64,000 nucleotides of DNA, taken from NCBI GenBank assembly GCA_951635545.1, contig OX620685.1, positions 372,001 through 436,000 of the forward strand, written 5' to 3'. The position numbers and the translations under genes were made by a program. Shown here piece after piece: positions 1-8,972 of this stretch. This DNA comes from CAG-873 sp910578365. GTDB taxonomy: Bacteria; Bacteroidota; Bacteroidia; Bacteroidales; Muribaculaceae. Under the pieces are notes generated by a model, which searched no databases, was not told the origin of the DNA, and saw nothing but the letters and a program-made list of their open reading frames with translations. The stretch's first letter is position 1. The number at the start of each line of letters is the position of its first letter.

Positions 1-528
1 AAATATGACATCCGATTCATCAGTATCGCAGACAAGAAACTGCATACCAATTCAGAGATAGTCAAGTTCGGTTCGTTTCTTCATTACAAACTGTCACAAT
101 ACGTTATCACGCTACCGCCGTTAAGGGACACCCGTGACGACATCATCCCTTTGGCAGAGTTTTTCTTAGACCTGTATTCAGAGGAGCTCAAGCTGGAGAT
201 AACCGGGTTTGATAATCCGTCGAAAAAGAAACTGCTTGTCTATGATTGGCCGGGCAATATAAGGGAGCTGAAAAATGCCGTGAGGATAGCGGCAATCGAG
301 GCAACCCAAGATGTGATAACAGCAAAGGATCTGGACTTTGACAATCCCGGAAACGGACCTCCTCCACGGTTCGCTCTAAGGGATGACGGTGACGAGAGGG
401 ACCGCATCATCGCTGCCTTGACACAAACGGGAGGTCGGCGCAAGGAAGCAGCGGACTTGCTGAAAATCAACCGTAATACCCTCCAGAACAAGATTAAGAA
501 ATACGGTATTGACATAAATTTCAAATAA
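1..528 (+). CDS. Sigma-54-type response regulator, C-terminal 175 residues (5' end outside window)
   Basis: The frame is open from base 1 and stops at TAA 526-528. It holds the end of an AAA+ enhancer-binding domain (DIRFIS, then FLHYKLSQYVITLPPL and RDTRDDI, then the sensor-2 motif WPGNIRELKN near residue 84) and a C-terminal Fis-type helix-turn-helix (LLKINRNTLQNKI). Proteins of this family drive sigma-54 promoters; RteB of CTnDOT is the relative expected in such elements. Oddity: the positions of the family's sensor-1 Asn (ATN in PspF) and its two arginine fingers (FRADLLDRL in PspF) read IAD and FGSFLHYKL here, so ATPase activity is doubtful. It is not the same gene as the RteB at the right edge, judged by sequence style. 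Confidence 0.85.
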   Translation, partial: KYDIRFISIADKKLHTNSEIVKFGSFLHYKLSQYVITLPPLRDTRDDIIPLAEFFLDLYSEELKLEITGFDNPSKKKLLVYDWPGNIRELKNAVRIAAIEATQDVITAKDLDFDNPGNGPPPRFALRDDGDERDRIIAALTQTGGRRKEAADLLKINRNTLQNKIKKYGIDINFK

Positions 529-956
529 GCGAATTGGTCAATCCGTGAAAAATTCGTAATTTTGCATTGAAAATGTAAATACAAATGACCGTAGAGTCGG
601 TCATTACAATCTAATACATAACATAAGATTCTCTATAGTTCTGATGGAAATCTGGTAAATTGACATTGAACGACACTATAGGTACGAACTTATGCTATGC
701 ACTCGCATAGCGTACGTTTGCCTATATCGTTCACGGCATTACCAGAGCCGCCATTAGTATAGCGTAAAACGTGCGCTATTTTTATACTTTATCTTGCACA
801 ATCTTGCCTATTTTTTAGGCATCCGCCAATGGATTAGGCGTTTGCCGATTGAATCGCTTTTTTAACACACCGTTAAACAAATACCCTAATACGCATATTA
901 TCAACAACTTCCATATTTTAACATTCCTCAAATAATCCATCCGGTTTGTTTTATAG
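529..956. other. Gene-free structured region
   Basis: No convincing gene lies in these 428 bases. Two clear hairpins are visible: ATGACCG/CGGTCAT at 585-604, just after the regulator gene (possible weak terminator, no strong T tract), and a perfect 7-bp stem GCTATGC/GCATAGC with a 4-base loop at 694-711. The tail is AT-rich and ends abruptly at the IS3 left end (957). Confidence 0.4.
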
Positions 957-1176
957 TGTGGCGTCCTGAAAAATATTGACGGGTCAGAGGGTTTGAGATT
1001 ATGAATGAATGTTAAACAGTCCGAAGACTGTGGAGACATGCAGGTATGAGCCTGAGATCCCCGAGGTTGGGGTAAAATCCTCCGGGGCTCGATGCCCCGG
1101 GGATTTTTGAGACTTGCAGTGCAATCACCGTCAGTCCCGTCGGTTGGGGTATGCAAAAGTACTGAAAAATCTTGAC

Positions 1177-2058
1177 TCATGCAGATTTCAGGTAATATTT
1201 TTTCCAGAGCTTACGTCCGGGTACCGCTCCGCGATGCACTTCATCGGGAGTCAGCATGCCGAGACTGAGGTGCGGTCGGCGGGTATGGTAAGTGTTGATT
1301 ACATCCTCCAGCACCTGCCGTATGTTGTCCTTCCTTACGTCCATATGCTTCAGAAACTCCTCTTTAAGTATGCCGTTTACCCTTTCGGCAATTCCGTTGT
1401 TACGTGGGTCGTGCCCTTCCGTCATGCTGATTCGGGCGTGGCGTCTACGAAGCATTTCCACGTAGGGTTTGGCACAATACTGAAGTCCCTTGTCCGAGTG
1501 GTGTATGGGATGCTGACCTCTCCTGCATTGCCTGAAAGCCATCTTCAATGCCGTCATGGCGTTCTCATGCCGCATGTTATCGGCAATCTCCCATCCCACT
1601 ATTTTCTTCGAATAGGCATCCGTAATCAGAAACAGATAGTAAAATGTATTCTGATCAGGAAGCCATATATATGTTATGTCGCTTACCCACAACTGGTTTA
1701 TGTCATCAGGCGCGAAGTCTTTCCGTAGATCCGGATAGACCTTCATTCCGTGATCGGAGAAGGTTGTCCTTGTCCTGCGGACTCGGGGACGTATCAGAAG
1801 ATTATGCCTGTTCATGATATCGAACAGGCGGTCACGGCCTATGTCGAGACAGAACTCCTTACGTAACCTGTCCTTCATCTTTCTGACTCCGAGTGCCGGA
1901 AGATCCTCTCGTATCGAGCGAACGCATTCCAGGATGCGGTCTTCGTCAATGGCATCCTTGAACGACCTTTTGAAAAAGGCATACCACGCTTGTTTAGTCA
2001 CCCCAAGCAACCCGCATGCCTCGCTGACACTCAGGTCACGGGACATGCGCAAGCGCAT
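1177..2058 (-). CDS. IS3 OrfB, DDE integrase (copy 1)
   Basis: A 293-residue integrase-core protein. It has an N-terminal HTH_21-like part (LGVRKMKDRLRKEF), then the rve fold with the three acidic positions in DITYIWL, HSDKGLQY and GIAERVNGILKEE. It starts 2 bases after the orfA stop but is probably made mainly as an OrfAB fusion by -1 slippage on the A7 run upstream. The reading frame is intact. Confidence 0.9.
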   Translation of the reverse strand: MRLRMSRDLSVSEACGLLGVTKQAWYAFFKRSFKDAIDEDRILECVRSIREDLPALGVRKMKDRLRKEFCLDIGRDRLFDIMNRHNLLIRPRVRRTRTTFSDHGMKVYPDLRKDFAPDDINQLWVSDITYIWLPDQNTFYYLFLITDAYSKKIVGWEIADNMRHENAMTALKMAFRQCRRGQHPIHHSDKGLQYCAKPYVEMLRRRHARISMTEGHDPRNNGIAERVNGILKEEFLKHMDVRKDNIRQVLEDVINTYHTRRPHLSLGMLTPDEVHRGAVPGRKLWKKYYLKSA

Positions 2059-2060
2059 GG

Positions 2061-2561
2061 CTACTTGGTAGTTGATTTTTTTGACTGCGCAGGCTTTACA
2101 AGCTTCTTGTATTCGGCGATGACACCACTCTGGAACTCTTCACGCAGCTCTGCCTTTTTCCTGTCAGCCTCCAGTTTCTCTATCTTTCTGGTGGCGGCGT
2201 TTAACTTGCGTGTTAGATCCAGTATGGTCTGCTCGGTATCCGTGAGCCTGGTAGTGGGAGAGGTTTTCTTTGTCATTCCTTTCTTTTTTGTCGTTTGTGC
2301 CGGAGTTGCCAGGGACGATATGGCCTTTGTTGTCCGGCATCCGGAGCCGGGAATTAATGCTCCCGTCATGCGGCGCAGCCATTTGCTGATGCTTGACCGT
2401 GTGCCGCGATAGTCCGGGATTGCATTTACTATTGTAAACAATGTCCCGACCGCAAAATTGTATTCCTCGTCAATCTGACTGAAACTTTTTCCGCTGCTGT
2501 GCCAGGCATTGATTGCCGAAATCTGAGATTCGTCCCAGAATTTTTTGTTTTCTTCACACAT
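2061..2561 (-). CDS. IS3 OrfA, helix-turn-helix and leucine-zipper protein (copy 1)
   Basis: A 166-residue protein: an N-terminal helix-turn-helix region (SFSQIDEEYNFAVGTLF), then a C-terminal coiled coil (LTRKLNAATRKIEKLEADRK) typical of IS3 OrfA. It binds the element ends and, when fused to OrfB, forms the transposase. The last codons contain A AAA AAA (tcA AAA AAA tca), a -1 slippery heptamer; slipping there joins OrfA to OrfB in frame. Copies 2 and 3 encode the same protein. Confidence 0.88.
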   Translation of the reverse strand: MCEENKKFWDESQISAINAWHSSGKSFSQIDEEYNFAVGTLFTIVNAIPDYRGTRSSISKWLRRMTGALIPGSGCRTTKAISSLATPAQTTKKKGMTKKTSPTTRLTDTEQTILDLTRKLNAATRKIEKLEADRKKAELREEFQSGVIAEYKKLVKPAQSKKSTTK

Positions 2562-2588
2562 TTTACTAAAAAATGTTGAATCTGACGG

Positions 2589-4172
2589 TCAACACTTTTC
2601 CGGACTAGACACTACCACCTGCCCTGAAAAGATATTGCCCACGGTATTCATCACCACTGCCGCCTCCGGCTTCCCATAGTCACGCTCCAACTGGCTGAAA
2701 TCCTGAAAGCCGAGACACACGGCAACCTTGTTGCTTCGCGCCGTGGCTATGAGATTGTCCAGCCCCTTGAAGTATATCGTGGGGAGCTCGTCAATTATCA
2801 CCGAGGACTTTATCATACCCTTCTTGTTGATCAGCTTCACGATGCGGGAATTGTACAGTCCGAGTGCCGCCCCGTAGATGTTCTGACGGTCGGGATTGTT
2901 GCCTACGCATAGTATTTTAGGATCTTTCGGATTGTTGATGTCAAGGGTAAACTCGCTGTCTGACATAACCCAGTACAACTGAGGCGAAATCATGCGGGTA
3001 AGCGGGATTTTCGCCGATGCAATCTGCCCCATAAGCTGCTCCGCCGCGCCGCCCAGCCATGCGTCCATGAACGGCGAGAGATAGTTCTCCAGTTCAGGGT
3101 ATGATGTAAGAATAGGAAAAATATCCTCATAAGGGCGACATAGGAACTCTATGGCATGGGGGAAGGTACAATATCTGCCGTTCTCATATAGCCGGAGATA
3201 CCAGATTATCGCCGCCAAGAGGATAATCGGCGATTCGACGAAGAAATCGCCCTGTTTCTGCACCCACGTTTTGTTAAGATTCAAGAGTATGGTGTATGCC
3301 GATTCGTATGCGTCCGATATATCGGTCATGAACGCCGGATGTATGGGATTACACCTGTGGCTGCGCCTCGGATCGTCAAAGTTTATGACATAGAATTTAG
3401 GAGCGACACCGTACTTCTCAATATACTTTCCCTTGTTCCGGAGCATCTGGTTGTAGGCTATGATGGAGAGGTCGGCATACTTGTAGTCATAGACATACAT
3501 CGAATAGGCTTTGGCTATCTGCTGGCGGATAAAGCTGTTCACCACGGCATACGACTTGCCGGAGCCGGGAGTGCCGAGGACTATCGTGGCACGAAACGGG
3601 TTCACCACATTCACCCAACCCTTGTTCCACCGTTTTCGGTAATAGAACTTTGTGGGGAGGTTTACCGAATACTCGTTGTCCAGAAGCTCCGTTTCCTGTT
3701 GGAACGATTCGTTCTCGTTGTTGAAGCGGTCGTCCATCATGTTGTTCTTCAACATTCGGCTCATATACACTCCTCCGATAAGCATAAGGATGTAGCCTAT
3801 GACGGTTGTGAATATGTAGCACAGGTGCCAGCCGATACCCGGCATCCACCAGTTTAGAAAGAAAAGTGCCGCTCCTGCCGAGAGAAAAATCCAGATATGG
3901 ATCCATTGTATTTTCTCGTTCTTCACGCCCTTTGTGCCGAAGCATGAGAGGCTGAGGAACAGGAGCGTCCACCATTTAGAACTCCACGGGGAGCTGAACA
4001 GTCCGCTTTCATTGAAATTTCGGAGAACCTTCATCGTCTCCGGGTCAAACCGCCAGTTACCGATAAGGTCATGGCAGAACCAATAGATATTAGCAACCAC
4101 AAGGATTATGCTCAGACCGCGGAGCAGGTCCATAATCTTAGCCAATGCCCTGAGATCATCTTCTTGCATCAT
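2589..4172 (-). pseudogene. mobC: MobC/TraG-type coupling protein, C-terminus removed by IS3
   Basis: A VirD4/TraG-family ATPase that links the relaxosome to the conjugation pore. The N-terminal ~160 residues carry several membrane segments (LRGLSIILVVANIYWF; WIFLSAGAALFFLNWW; FTTVIGYILMLIGGVYM). Walker A is GTPGSGKS near residue 205 and Walker B is SSVIIDELPTIYF near residue 465. It closely resembles CTnDOT MobC, which is about 670 residues long. Here the native sequence stops at FSGQVV (2612) and the last seven residues come from the IS3 end, so roughly 140 residues are missing. It belongs with mobB and mobA upstream, from which IS110 now separates it. Confidence 0.92.
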
Positions 4173-4309
4173 AGGAATTTTGAAAATTTTTGATGATAAA
4201 AAATGTTAATTTCTCGATTTTTGGGAACGATGTTACCCAAGCAGGTGTTGCGCTCGTCGGGACCGGTGGTCCGGCCCCTTGCCGCGCGGCGTTCCCCGAC
4301 CGATGAGTT

Positions 4310-5296
4310 TTATTTAGCTTTATAGGCATACGTTTCCACAAATGGTTGTTGACGTTTTATAACGGCAAAGATTCGGCATATCAATTTGAAGCGTATGGCG
4401 TTTATTACTACACCATAATTTTTACCTTCACCCATCTTTCTGAGCATGTATTCTCTTGTCTGCGCATCATGATATGAAGCTGATTTTGCAGCTTGCGTCA
4501 GCGTTGCTTTGATGTCCTTCCTTCCCATGTGTGAGGTATGATCACGCCCCCGTATACTGGTTCCGGAACTGTAGGGGAAAGGAGCAACGCAGACATAGCT
4601 TGCATATTTCCGTGCAGACTTAAACATGGTGAAATTTCCAGTGGAAATAATAAGCTGCCATGCGCTGACCTTTCCAATTCCCGGAATTGAAAGGCAAAGG
4701 TCATAGTTCTTCTTCATTGATTCTTCTGACTCGATAAGTATCTGAATGTCGGCTTCAACTTCTGAGATGACAGAGGAAAGATGCTCGATCTCTTTCTTGA
4801 TACGATCTTTCTTTCGGTCAGTGTCATACAGCCTATTTTCAGTAAGTTGACTCTTCAGTTCAGCTCTCTGACGAATATACATATCTCGTTCATTGTATAG
4901 GCCGCGAAGCTCATATACAATCGACGGTCGCATTTTTGAAGGTGTGAGTTGATTCTTGCGCTCATAAGCATATTGTGCTATCATGGCGGAATCAGCCTTG
5001 TCGCTCTTTCCTTTTTTGTATGGGAAATATCGCTTTACATCGATGCCTCCAACTATGGAGTATTCCCACCCCTTTTCTTGCAAGAAACAAGACAGGGAGT
5101 ATGTATATTCACCTGTATGTTCCATGCAGAAGAAGCAATCATCACCTTCCAATGAAAGAGATTCAAGCCACTTGGTTATATCTGTGAACCCATCGCTGTC
5201 ATTGCTGACTTTGATGTGAGATTTGAGTTTGCCGTCATAGAAGGCGACATCCAATGTTTTTTTGGAGACATCAACTCCGAGGATGTTCTTTTTCAT
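4310..5296 (-). CDS. IS110-family DEDD transposase
   Basis: A 328-residue protein with the IS110 layout: an N-terminal RuvC-like DEDD domain (GVDVSKKTLDV, MEHTGEYT, GKSDKADSAMIAQ), a coiled linker (about residues 130-185), and a C-terminal Tnp20 domain with the helix-hairpin-helix CLSIPGIGKVSAW and the serine-bearing APFPYSSGTSIRG. The family carries out RNA-guided, site-specific transposition. The frame looks complete and the ATG at 5296 gives the expected MKKNILGVDVS start. Confidence 0.92.
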   Translation of the reverse strand: MKKNILGVDVSKKTLDVAFYDGKLKSHIKVSNDSDGFTDITKWLESLSLEGDDCFFCMEHTGEYTYSLSCFLQEKGWEYSIVGGIDVKRYFPYKKGKSDKADSAMIAQYAYERKNQLTPSKMRPSIVYELRGLYNERDMYIRQRAELKSQLTENRLYDTDRKKDRIKKEIEHLSSVISEVEADIQILIESEESMKKNYDLCLSIPGIGKVSAWQLIISTGNFTMFKSARKYASYVCVAPFPYSSGTSIRGRDHTSHMGRKDIKATLTQAAKSASYHDAQTREYMLRKMGEGKNYGVVINAIRFKLICRIFAVIKRQQPFVETYAYKAK

Positions 5297-5510
5297 ACTT
5301 TCTCACGTATTAAAGATGAAGTAGATTACACTTCTGATACTTTTAATAGGTCGCTTTTGTCCTTGCATCATAGATAGAGAATGTAATCAAAGAAGATAAG
5401 CCGGACTACTACAAGAAATAGATATTCTCTGGCTGCGACACTAGTTCACCAGCTCTCTTCTGTTAAGATTATTAACAATCAGAGCTTCGTGAAGGCTCCA
5501 CTGTTTCATT
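5297..5510 (-). ncRNA. Candidate IS110 bridge RNA region
   Basis: The roughly 210 noncoding bases upstream of the IS110 transposase are where IS110-group elements encode their bridge (seek) RNA. No ORF competes here. I infer the RNA from position only; I did not fold it or define its target- and donor-binding loops. Confidence 0.35.
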
Positions 5511-5555
5511 CTGCAAATCTAAAAGTTGTGACATTTTGTTTGGGTGTTAATGGTT

Positions 5556-6893
5556 TTACAGTTTGGGTCCGCGACGCTTTTTCTTCTTGCGCCGCTGCAT
5601 TTCGCGGTAGAAGGCTTCTTCCTCGGCGTTGAAGCCGGGTCCGACTTGGAACAGGTCAAGACCGGGAATAGAGGGGGTGCCGTCATCGTCATTGCGGCTT
5701 TGCGGGCTGTAACTCTGCGACTGCGCTGAATCTGCGGCATGAGGCGGAGTTGCATCGTGTTCCGGCTGTTGTGAGGTATCGGTTTGTGACTGCCGCGTAT
5801 CCTCAGTTGCTGTGTTATCTGCTTGCGGCCGCTGAATTTCGGCAATCGGCTGTGCCGGCTGCTGTTCCTGACTGTTGAATCTGCTTTCCAGAGCGTTTGC
5901 CGAAAACTCCTTGCCAAGACGGGAGCCGTTCAACACGGCGAGGTTGTTATGGTCTATGAATGTGACACCATAAATCCTTCCCTCGTCGGTATAGCGGAAA
6001 ACCACATCAATCCTCGCCTCCTTCAGACGGGCGATGAAATCATCCTTGCCTGTGCAGGCGGCAAGCAAAGGGGTAACTATCGCCCTTGTCTTCTCCGGTT
6101 CCACCTTCTCTTTCGCCCGGATAAACCTCTTCTCTATGGCATCACGTCCGGCGAACTTGCCGAGACGGGAGGATTTGAATGGTGTCGCTATTGTAGCGCC
6201 GCTGTCATCGGTGGCGAAATAGACAAGCCCGTGGTACTCGCGTCCGTTTACCTTTCCGTCGGTCGGCTCACACCTCACATTATATAATGAGAGAATGGCG
6301 TTGTACTCGCCGATGGTCTGGAACCTGTAGCGCATACCTACCATCTTCACCGTGTTCGCAAGCTGCCGCTTGATGTCGCCTGAAGGGTCTATCTTCCTTA
6401 TCGGCATATCCGGAGTGATTTTCTGCCGTTCGGATGAGCGCAGATTGTATTTCTTTTCCAGATCGCGGCATATATCCTTGCTGCGGTAGAAGTTATTTTT
6501 GTCTGACACACATCTTCCGTCGGTATCGACACGGAGCGCTACGATATGTATATGGTGGCGGTCTATGTCCATGTGCTTATAAACCATATAAGGCATATCG
6601 CCGAAGCCCATCCTTTCCATATACTCGCGGGCGAGTTCGGTGTATTCCACATCGCTCAAACGGTCGTCGGGATGCGGATTGAGGGAGATATGCACCATCG
6701 GCCGCTCCGTGCGCGTGGAGGTTGGCATCCAGCTTCTGAAATCCTGATAGGCACGGTTGATGTTTACCTTTCCCGTGCCATCGTTGTAGATCTTGTTTGT
6801 GGCAAGCAGCCTGCCGTTCTCCTTGTTGATTTTCTCCCCGTTGTAGCAGAGCGCACGATACAGCGAGTTACCTAACGATATTTTTGCAACCAT
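5556..6893 (-). CDS. mobB: MobB relaxase (MOBP-type)
   Basis: A 445-residue relaxase that nicks oriT and starts conjugative transfer. The N-terminal half shows the histidine triad in HMDIDRHHIHIVALRVD (about residue 107) and the upstream RPMVHISLNPHPDD strand. The C-terminal third is low-complexity and Gln/Ser/Pro-rich, ending in a basic tail (RRKKKKRRGPKL). It resembles CTnDOT/Tn4555-type Bacteroides relaxases. Its ATG lies 22 bases inside the end of mobA, so translation is likely coupled. The gene looks intact, unlike mobC downstream. Confidence 0.92.
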   Translation of the reverse strand: MVAKISLGNSLYRALCYNGEKINKENGRLLATNKIYNDGTGKVNINRAYQDFRSWMPTSTRTERPMVHISLNPHPDDRLSDVEYTELAREYMERMGFGDMPYMVYKHMDIDRHHIHIVALRVDTDGRCVSDKNNFYRSKDICRDLEKKYNLRSSERQKITPDMPIRKIDPSGDIKRQLANTVKMVGMRYRFQTIGEYNAILSLYNVRCEPTDGKVNGREYHGLVYFATDDSGATIATPFKSSRLGKFAGRDAIEKRFIRAKEKVEPEKTRAIVTPLLAACTGKDDFIARLKEARIDVVFRYTDEGRIYGVTFIDHNNLAVLNGSRLGKEFSANALESRFNSQEQQPAQPIAEIQRPQADNTATEDTRQSQTDTSQQPEHDATPPHAADSAQSQSYSPQSRNDDDGTPSIPGLDLFQVGPGFNAEEEAFYREMQRRKKKKRRGPKL

Positions 6894-7300
6894 TCGGCAT
6901 CGAATTTTTCGGCGAGTTCAACGATGCGGTGGCTCACCTTCACAAGCTCGCCTGTCACTTTGACAAGCTCGCGGAGCATGGCGGACGAGCGTGAGGATGT
7001 GTTGTGGCCCTCCAGTTCCTTTACCGCACGGTCGTATGTTATGCCAATCGTTCGGTACATGGCGTTGAAGTCGGAGAGCCTGTCGATGAAGATTCTGGAG
7101 TTCTCATCAACATAGAATACCTTGAACGGCTTTCCGAAAAGCTGCAATTTGATGAAGGCGGACAATGATTCCACCCCCGATTTCTCGTGCATCGCCTGAA
7201 GCTGCGACTGCTCCACGGCGTTGAAGTTGACCGAACAGCGGTACACCGTAGGGTCAAGTTTGGGATGCCTCCCTGCGTTTCTGTAATTTTTCTGATTCAT
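6872..7300 (-). CDS. mobA: MobA relaxosome accessory protein
   Basis: A 142-residue protein of the Bacteroides MobA family, a small DNA-binding partner that places MobB at oriT. Visible features are a basic start (NYRNAGRHPKLDP), a VYRCSVNFNAVEQSQL strand-helix resembling ribbon-helix-helix proteins, and a helical C-terminus. It overlaps mobB by 22 bases. The candidate oriT lies directly upstream. Confidence 0.85.
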   Translation of the reverse strand: MNQKNYRNAGRHPKLDPTVYRCSVNFNAVEQSQLQAMHEKSGVESLSAFIKLQLFGKPFKVFYVDENSRIFIDRLSDFNAMYRTIGITYDRAVKELEGHNTSSRSSAMLRELVKVTGELVKVSHRIVELAEKFDAEWLQKYR

Positions 7301-7586
7301 AAATTTTGGAGATTTTAGTGACTTATGCCGGAAACAGGCCTGTATGCACCGCAGGTTCCAAGTTCAGGGGAGTGCGACTTCGGAGCGGCTCCACCCGGTG
7401 TCAACCGCAAGGGTGTTGTGCTGCAATTTTAATTGTTTGCAGCGGAACACATACCTTGCAGGTTTCATGTGAAACTCCTTCCGTAAGAAAATCCGCCCTT
7501 GTAAACAACATCATGGAAATCGGCGCCGGTCATTGCCGAAAATAAGCTATTTGAAGTCATAAAAAGTTCGGTTTTCCGTGGGTGAC

Positions 7587-7695
7587 GGTGTGCGGATTCA
7601 CAAGCATGTTCCCGACACTGCAAAGTTACAGCCATTTTTGCGTCCGCACACCATACCCGGATTAGTCACAATCAGTCAACCATTAGTCAACATAC
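7587..7695. other. Candidate oriT / relaxosome site
   Basis: Upstream of mobA, a perfect 10-bp inverted repeat GGTGTGCGGA (7587-7596) and TCCGCACACC (7643-7652) is followed by three near-direct repeats of about 10-11 bp, attagtcaca (7661), atcagtcaac (7671) and attagtcaac (7682). Inverted repeat plus iterons next to mobA is the usual oriT layout in these elements. No nic site could be assigned. Confidence 0.45.
7621..7628 (-). promoter_or_regulatory. Candidate -7 box for mobA-mobB
   Basis: On the minus strand this reads TAACTTTG, matching the Bacteroidetes -7 consensus TAnnTTTG. It lies about 320 bases upstream of mobA, inside the loop of the inverted repeat. No convincing TTG -33 box was seen. 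Confidence 0.35.
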
Positions 7696-7699
7696 TCCA

Positions 7700-8177
7700 C
7701 AACCCTCGGATTGTTAGGAAATTAGAAAATTTGGGCGTTACTTTGCAGAGGAATTGATGGAAAAACGGACTGATGAGCCAGTCAATTCAAAGGCTCATAA
7801 AACGGTTGATTCATTCCCTCATCGAACATTGAATTTATTAAGGAACCCACGGGTTAAGGCATCGTCTGATTGAAGAATCAGGCAACGGACAAATGCAATG
7901 GTGAATTGCCGGAACAATCAATTTCCGGATTGAAGGATTCTCAAATCCATTTCAAAATCCATCGGCAAATTCATCAATGAGTATCTATAACACGATAGAT
8001 TTATAGACAATCCCACGGTGGCTTCCACACAAGGAGATTTCTCTCGGATATAAGACCGGTCAGTTAAAAAGAGATGAATCCCTTTCCATGCTATGCGGAA
8101 TACAGGCCGACAGCGAAATGTAGCAATCAGTGCTCCCCCCCAGACAACAAATTTTCTAACAGTTAAATCATTTTTGA
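7700..8177. other. Gene-free region between candidate oriT and parA
   Basis: AT-rich sequence of about 480 bases with no convincing ORF on either strand. It separates the leftward mob genes from the rightward parA gene, so it should hold their divergent control regions. I see no strong hairpin or terminator. Confidence 0.4.
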
Positions 8178-8882
8178 ATGGCAAAACCACTCTATGTGGC
8201 TGTCTCCACTCAAAAAGGTGGAGCCGGCAAAACGACACTTACGGCGGTACTGGCAAGCTTCCTCTATTTCATCAGGGGAATAGACCTAATCGCCATTGAC
8301 TGCGACTATCCGCAGAACAATCTCGCAGACCTGCGTGACCGTGACTTCATTCTCGCCGAAAAGAGCAGGAAGGTGAACGAGATTGTTTTCCGCACTTGGA
8401 AGGCGCGAAACGGCTGCGCATACGACATCGTGAGGTCAACCCCAGAGGATGCCCTCGCCGTGGCGGAGTCATACGCCGCTATGGAGAACCCTCCGCGTAT
8501 TATTTTCTTCGACCTTCCGGGAACGGTGAACAACAACTATGTGATAAACACAATCTCGCAGATGGATTATGTGTTCTGCCCGATAACCACCGACCCTATG
8601 GTTATGGAGACCTCGGTAGCCTTCGCGAACATCGTCCACAACACGCTCATCACGACCGCCAAATCGAAAATCAAGGGATTCTATATGCTCTGGAACAAGG
8701 TACCCACCCGTGAGCGTAGCGATCTGCAATGCCTGTGCGAGCAGTTCATCGGCACTCTGGGCATACCCGTAATGGAAACGGGGCTTCCGGACAGCACCAA
8801 GTTCCGCAAGGAGGGTCAGGGTGAAAAGCGGTTCAGCGTTTTCCGCTCTACCATACTGCCTGGAAAACCCAGGCTCGGATGA
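8178..8882 (+). pseudogene. ParA-family ATPase (TraA-like), 3' end cut by IS21
   Basis: A MinD/ParA-type ATPase with the deviant Walker A KGGAGKTT at residues 12-19, switch-I-like DCDYPQNN near residue 42, and Walker B IIFFDLPG near residue 110. Such proteins open the transfer region of CTnDOT-like elements (TraA). Native sequence runs to FRSTILP (8860); the last residues, GKPRLG, and the stop come from the IS21 end. DNA on the far side of the IS does not continue the gene, so the C-terminal ~25 residues are lost. Confidence 0.85.
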
Positions 8883-8972
8883 CCCCTTAGACCAAGGTTG
8901 AATTGACCCCTGAAAATATTTTGAATTGACCCCTGAAAACGTTCTGGCCGACGGGGTCAATTTTATTTTGTC

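Larger units (their letters stand above)
957..2611 (-). mobile_element. IS3-family element, copy 1 (1655 bp)
   Basis: The ends are imperfect inverted repeats, TGTGGCGTCCTGAAAAATAT on the left and TGTCTAGTCCGGAAAAGTGT (complement) on the right, with the TG...CA termini of the IS3 family. Length and sequence match copies at 55691-57345 and 58516-60170. The flanks (atag / ctac) show no target duplication, unlike copy 3. The right end lies inside mobC, whose 3' part is missing, so the junction is probably a deletion or recombination product. Confidence 0.92.
4300..5515 (-). mobile_element. IS110-family element between mobB and mobC
   Basis: The element is defined by its DEDD transposase (4310-5296) plus about 200 bases of noncoding DNA upstream of it. 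IS110 elements lack terminal inverted repeats, so the limits are approximate: the left limit lies near the GC-rich stretch ending about 4300, the right limit before the mobB stop (5556). It splits what is normally a compact mobB-mobC unit. Confidence 0.75.

Noticed and set aside
1114..1728. A 204-residue ORF opposite IS3 orfB.
   Set aside because: Shadow of the integrase, repeated in all three IS3 copies.
4156..4341. A short ORF between mobC and the IS110 transposase.
   Set aside because: It spans the element edge and the mobC leader, with no start signal or domain.
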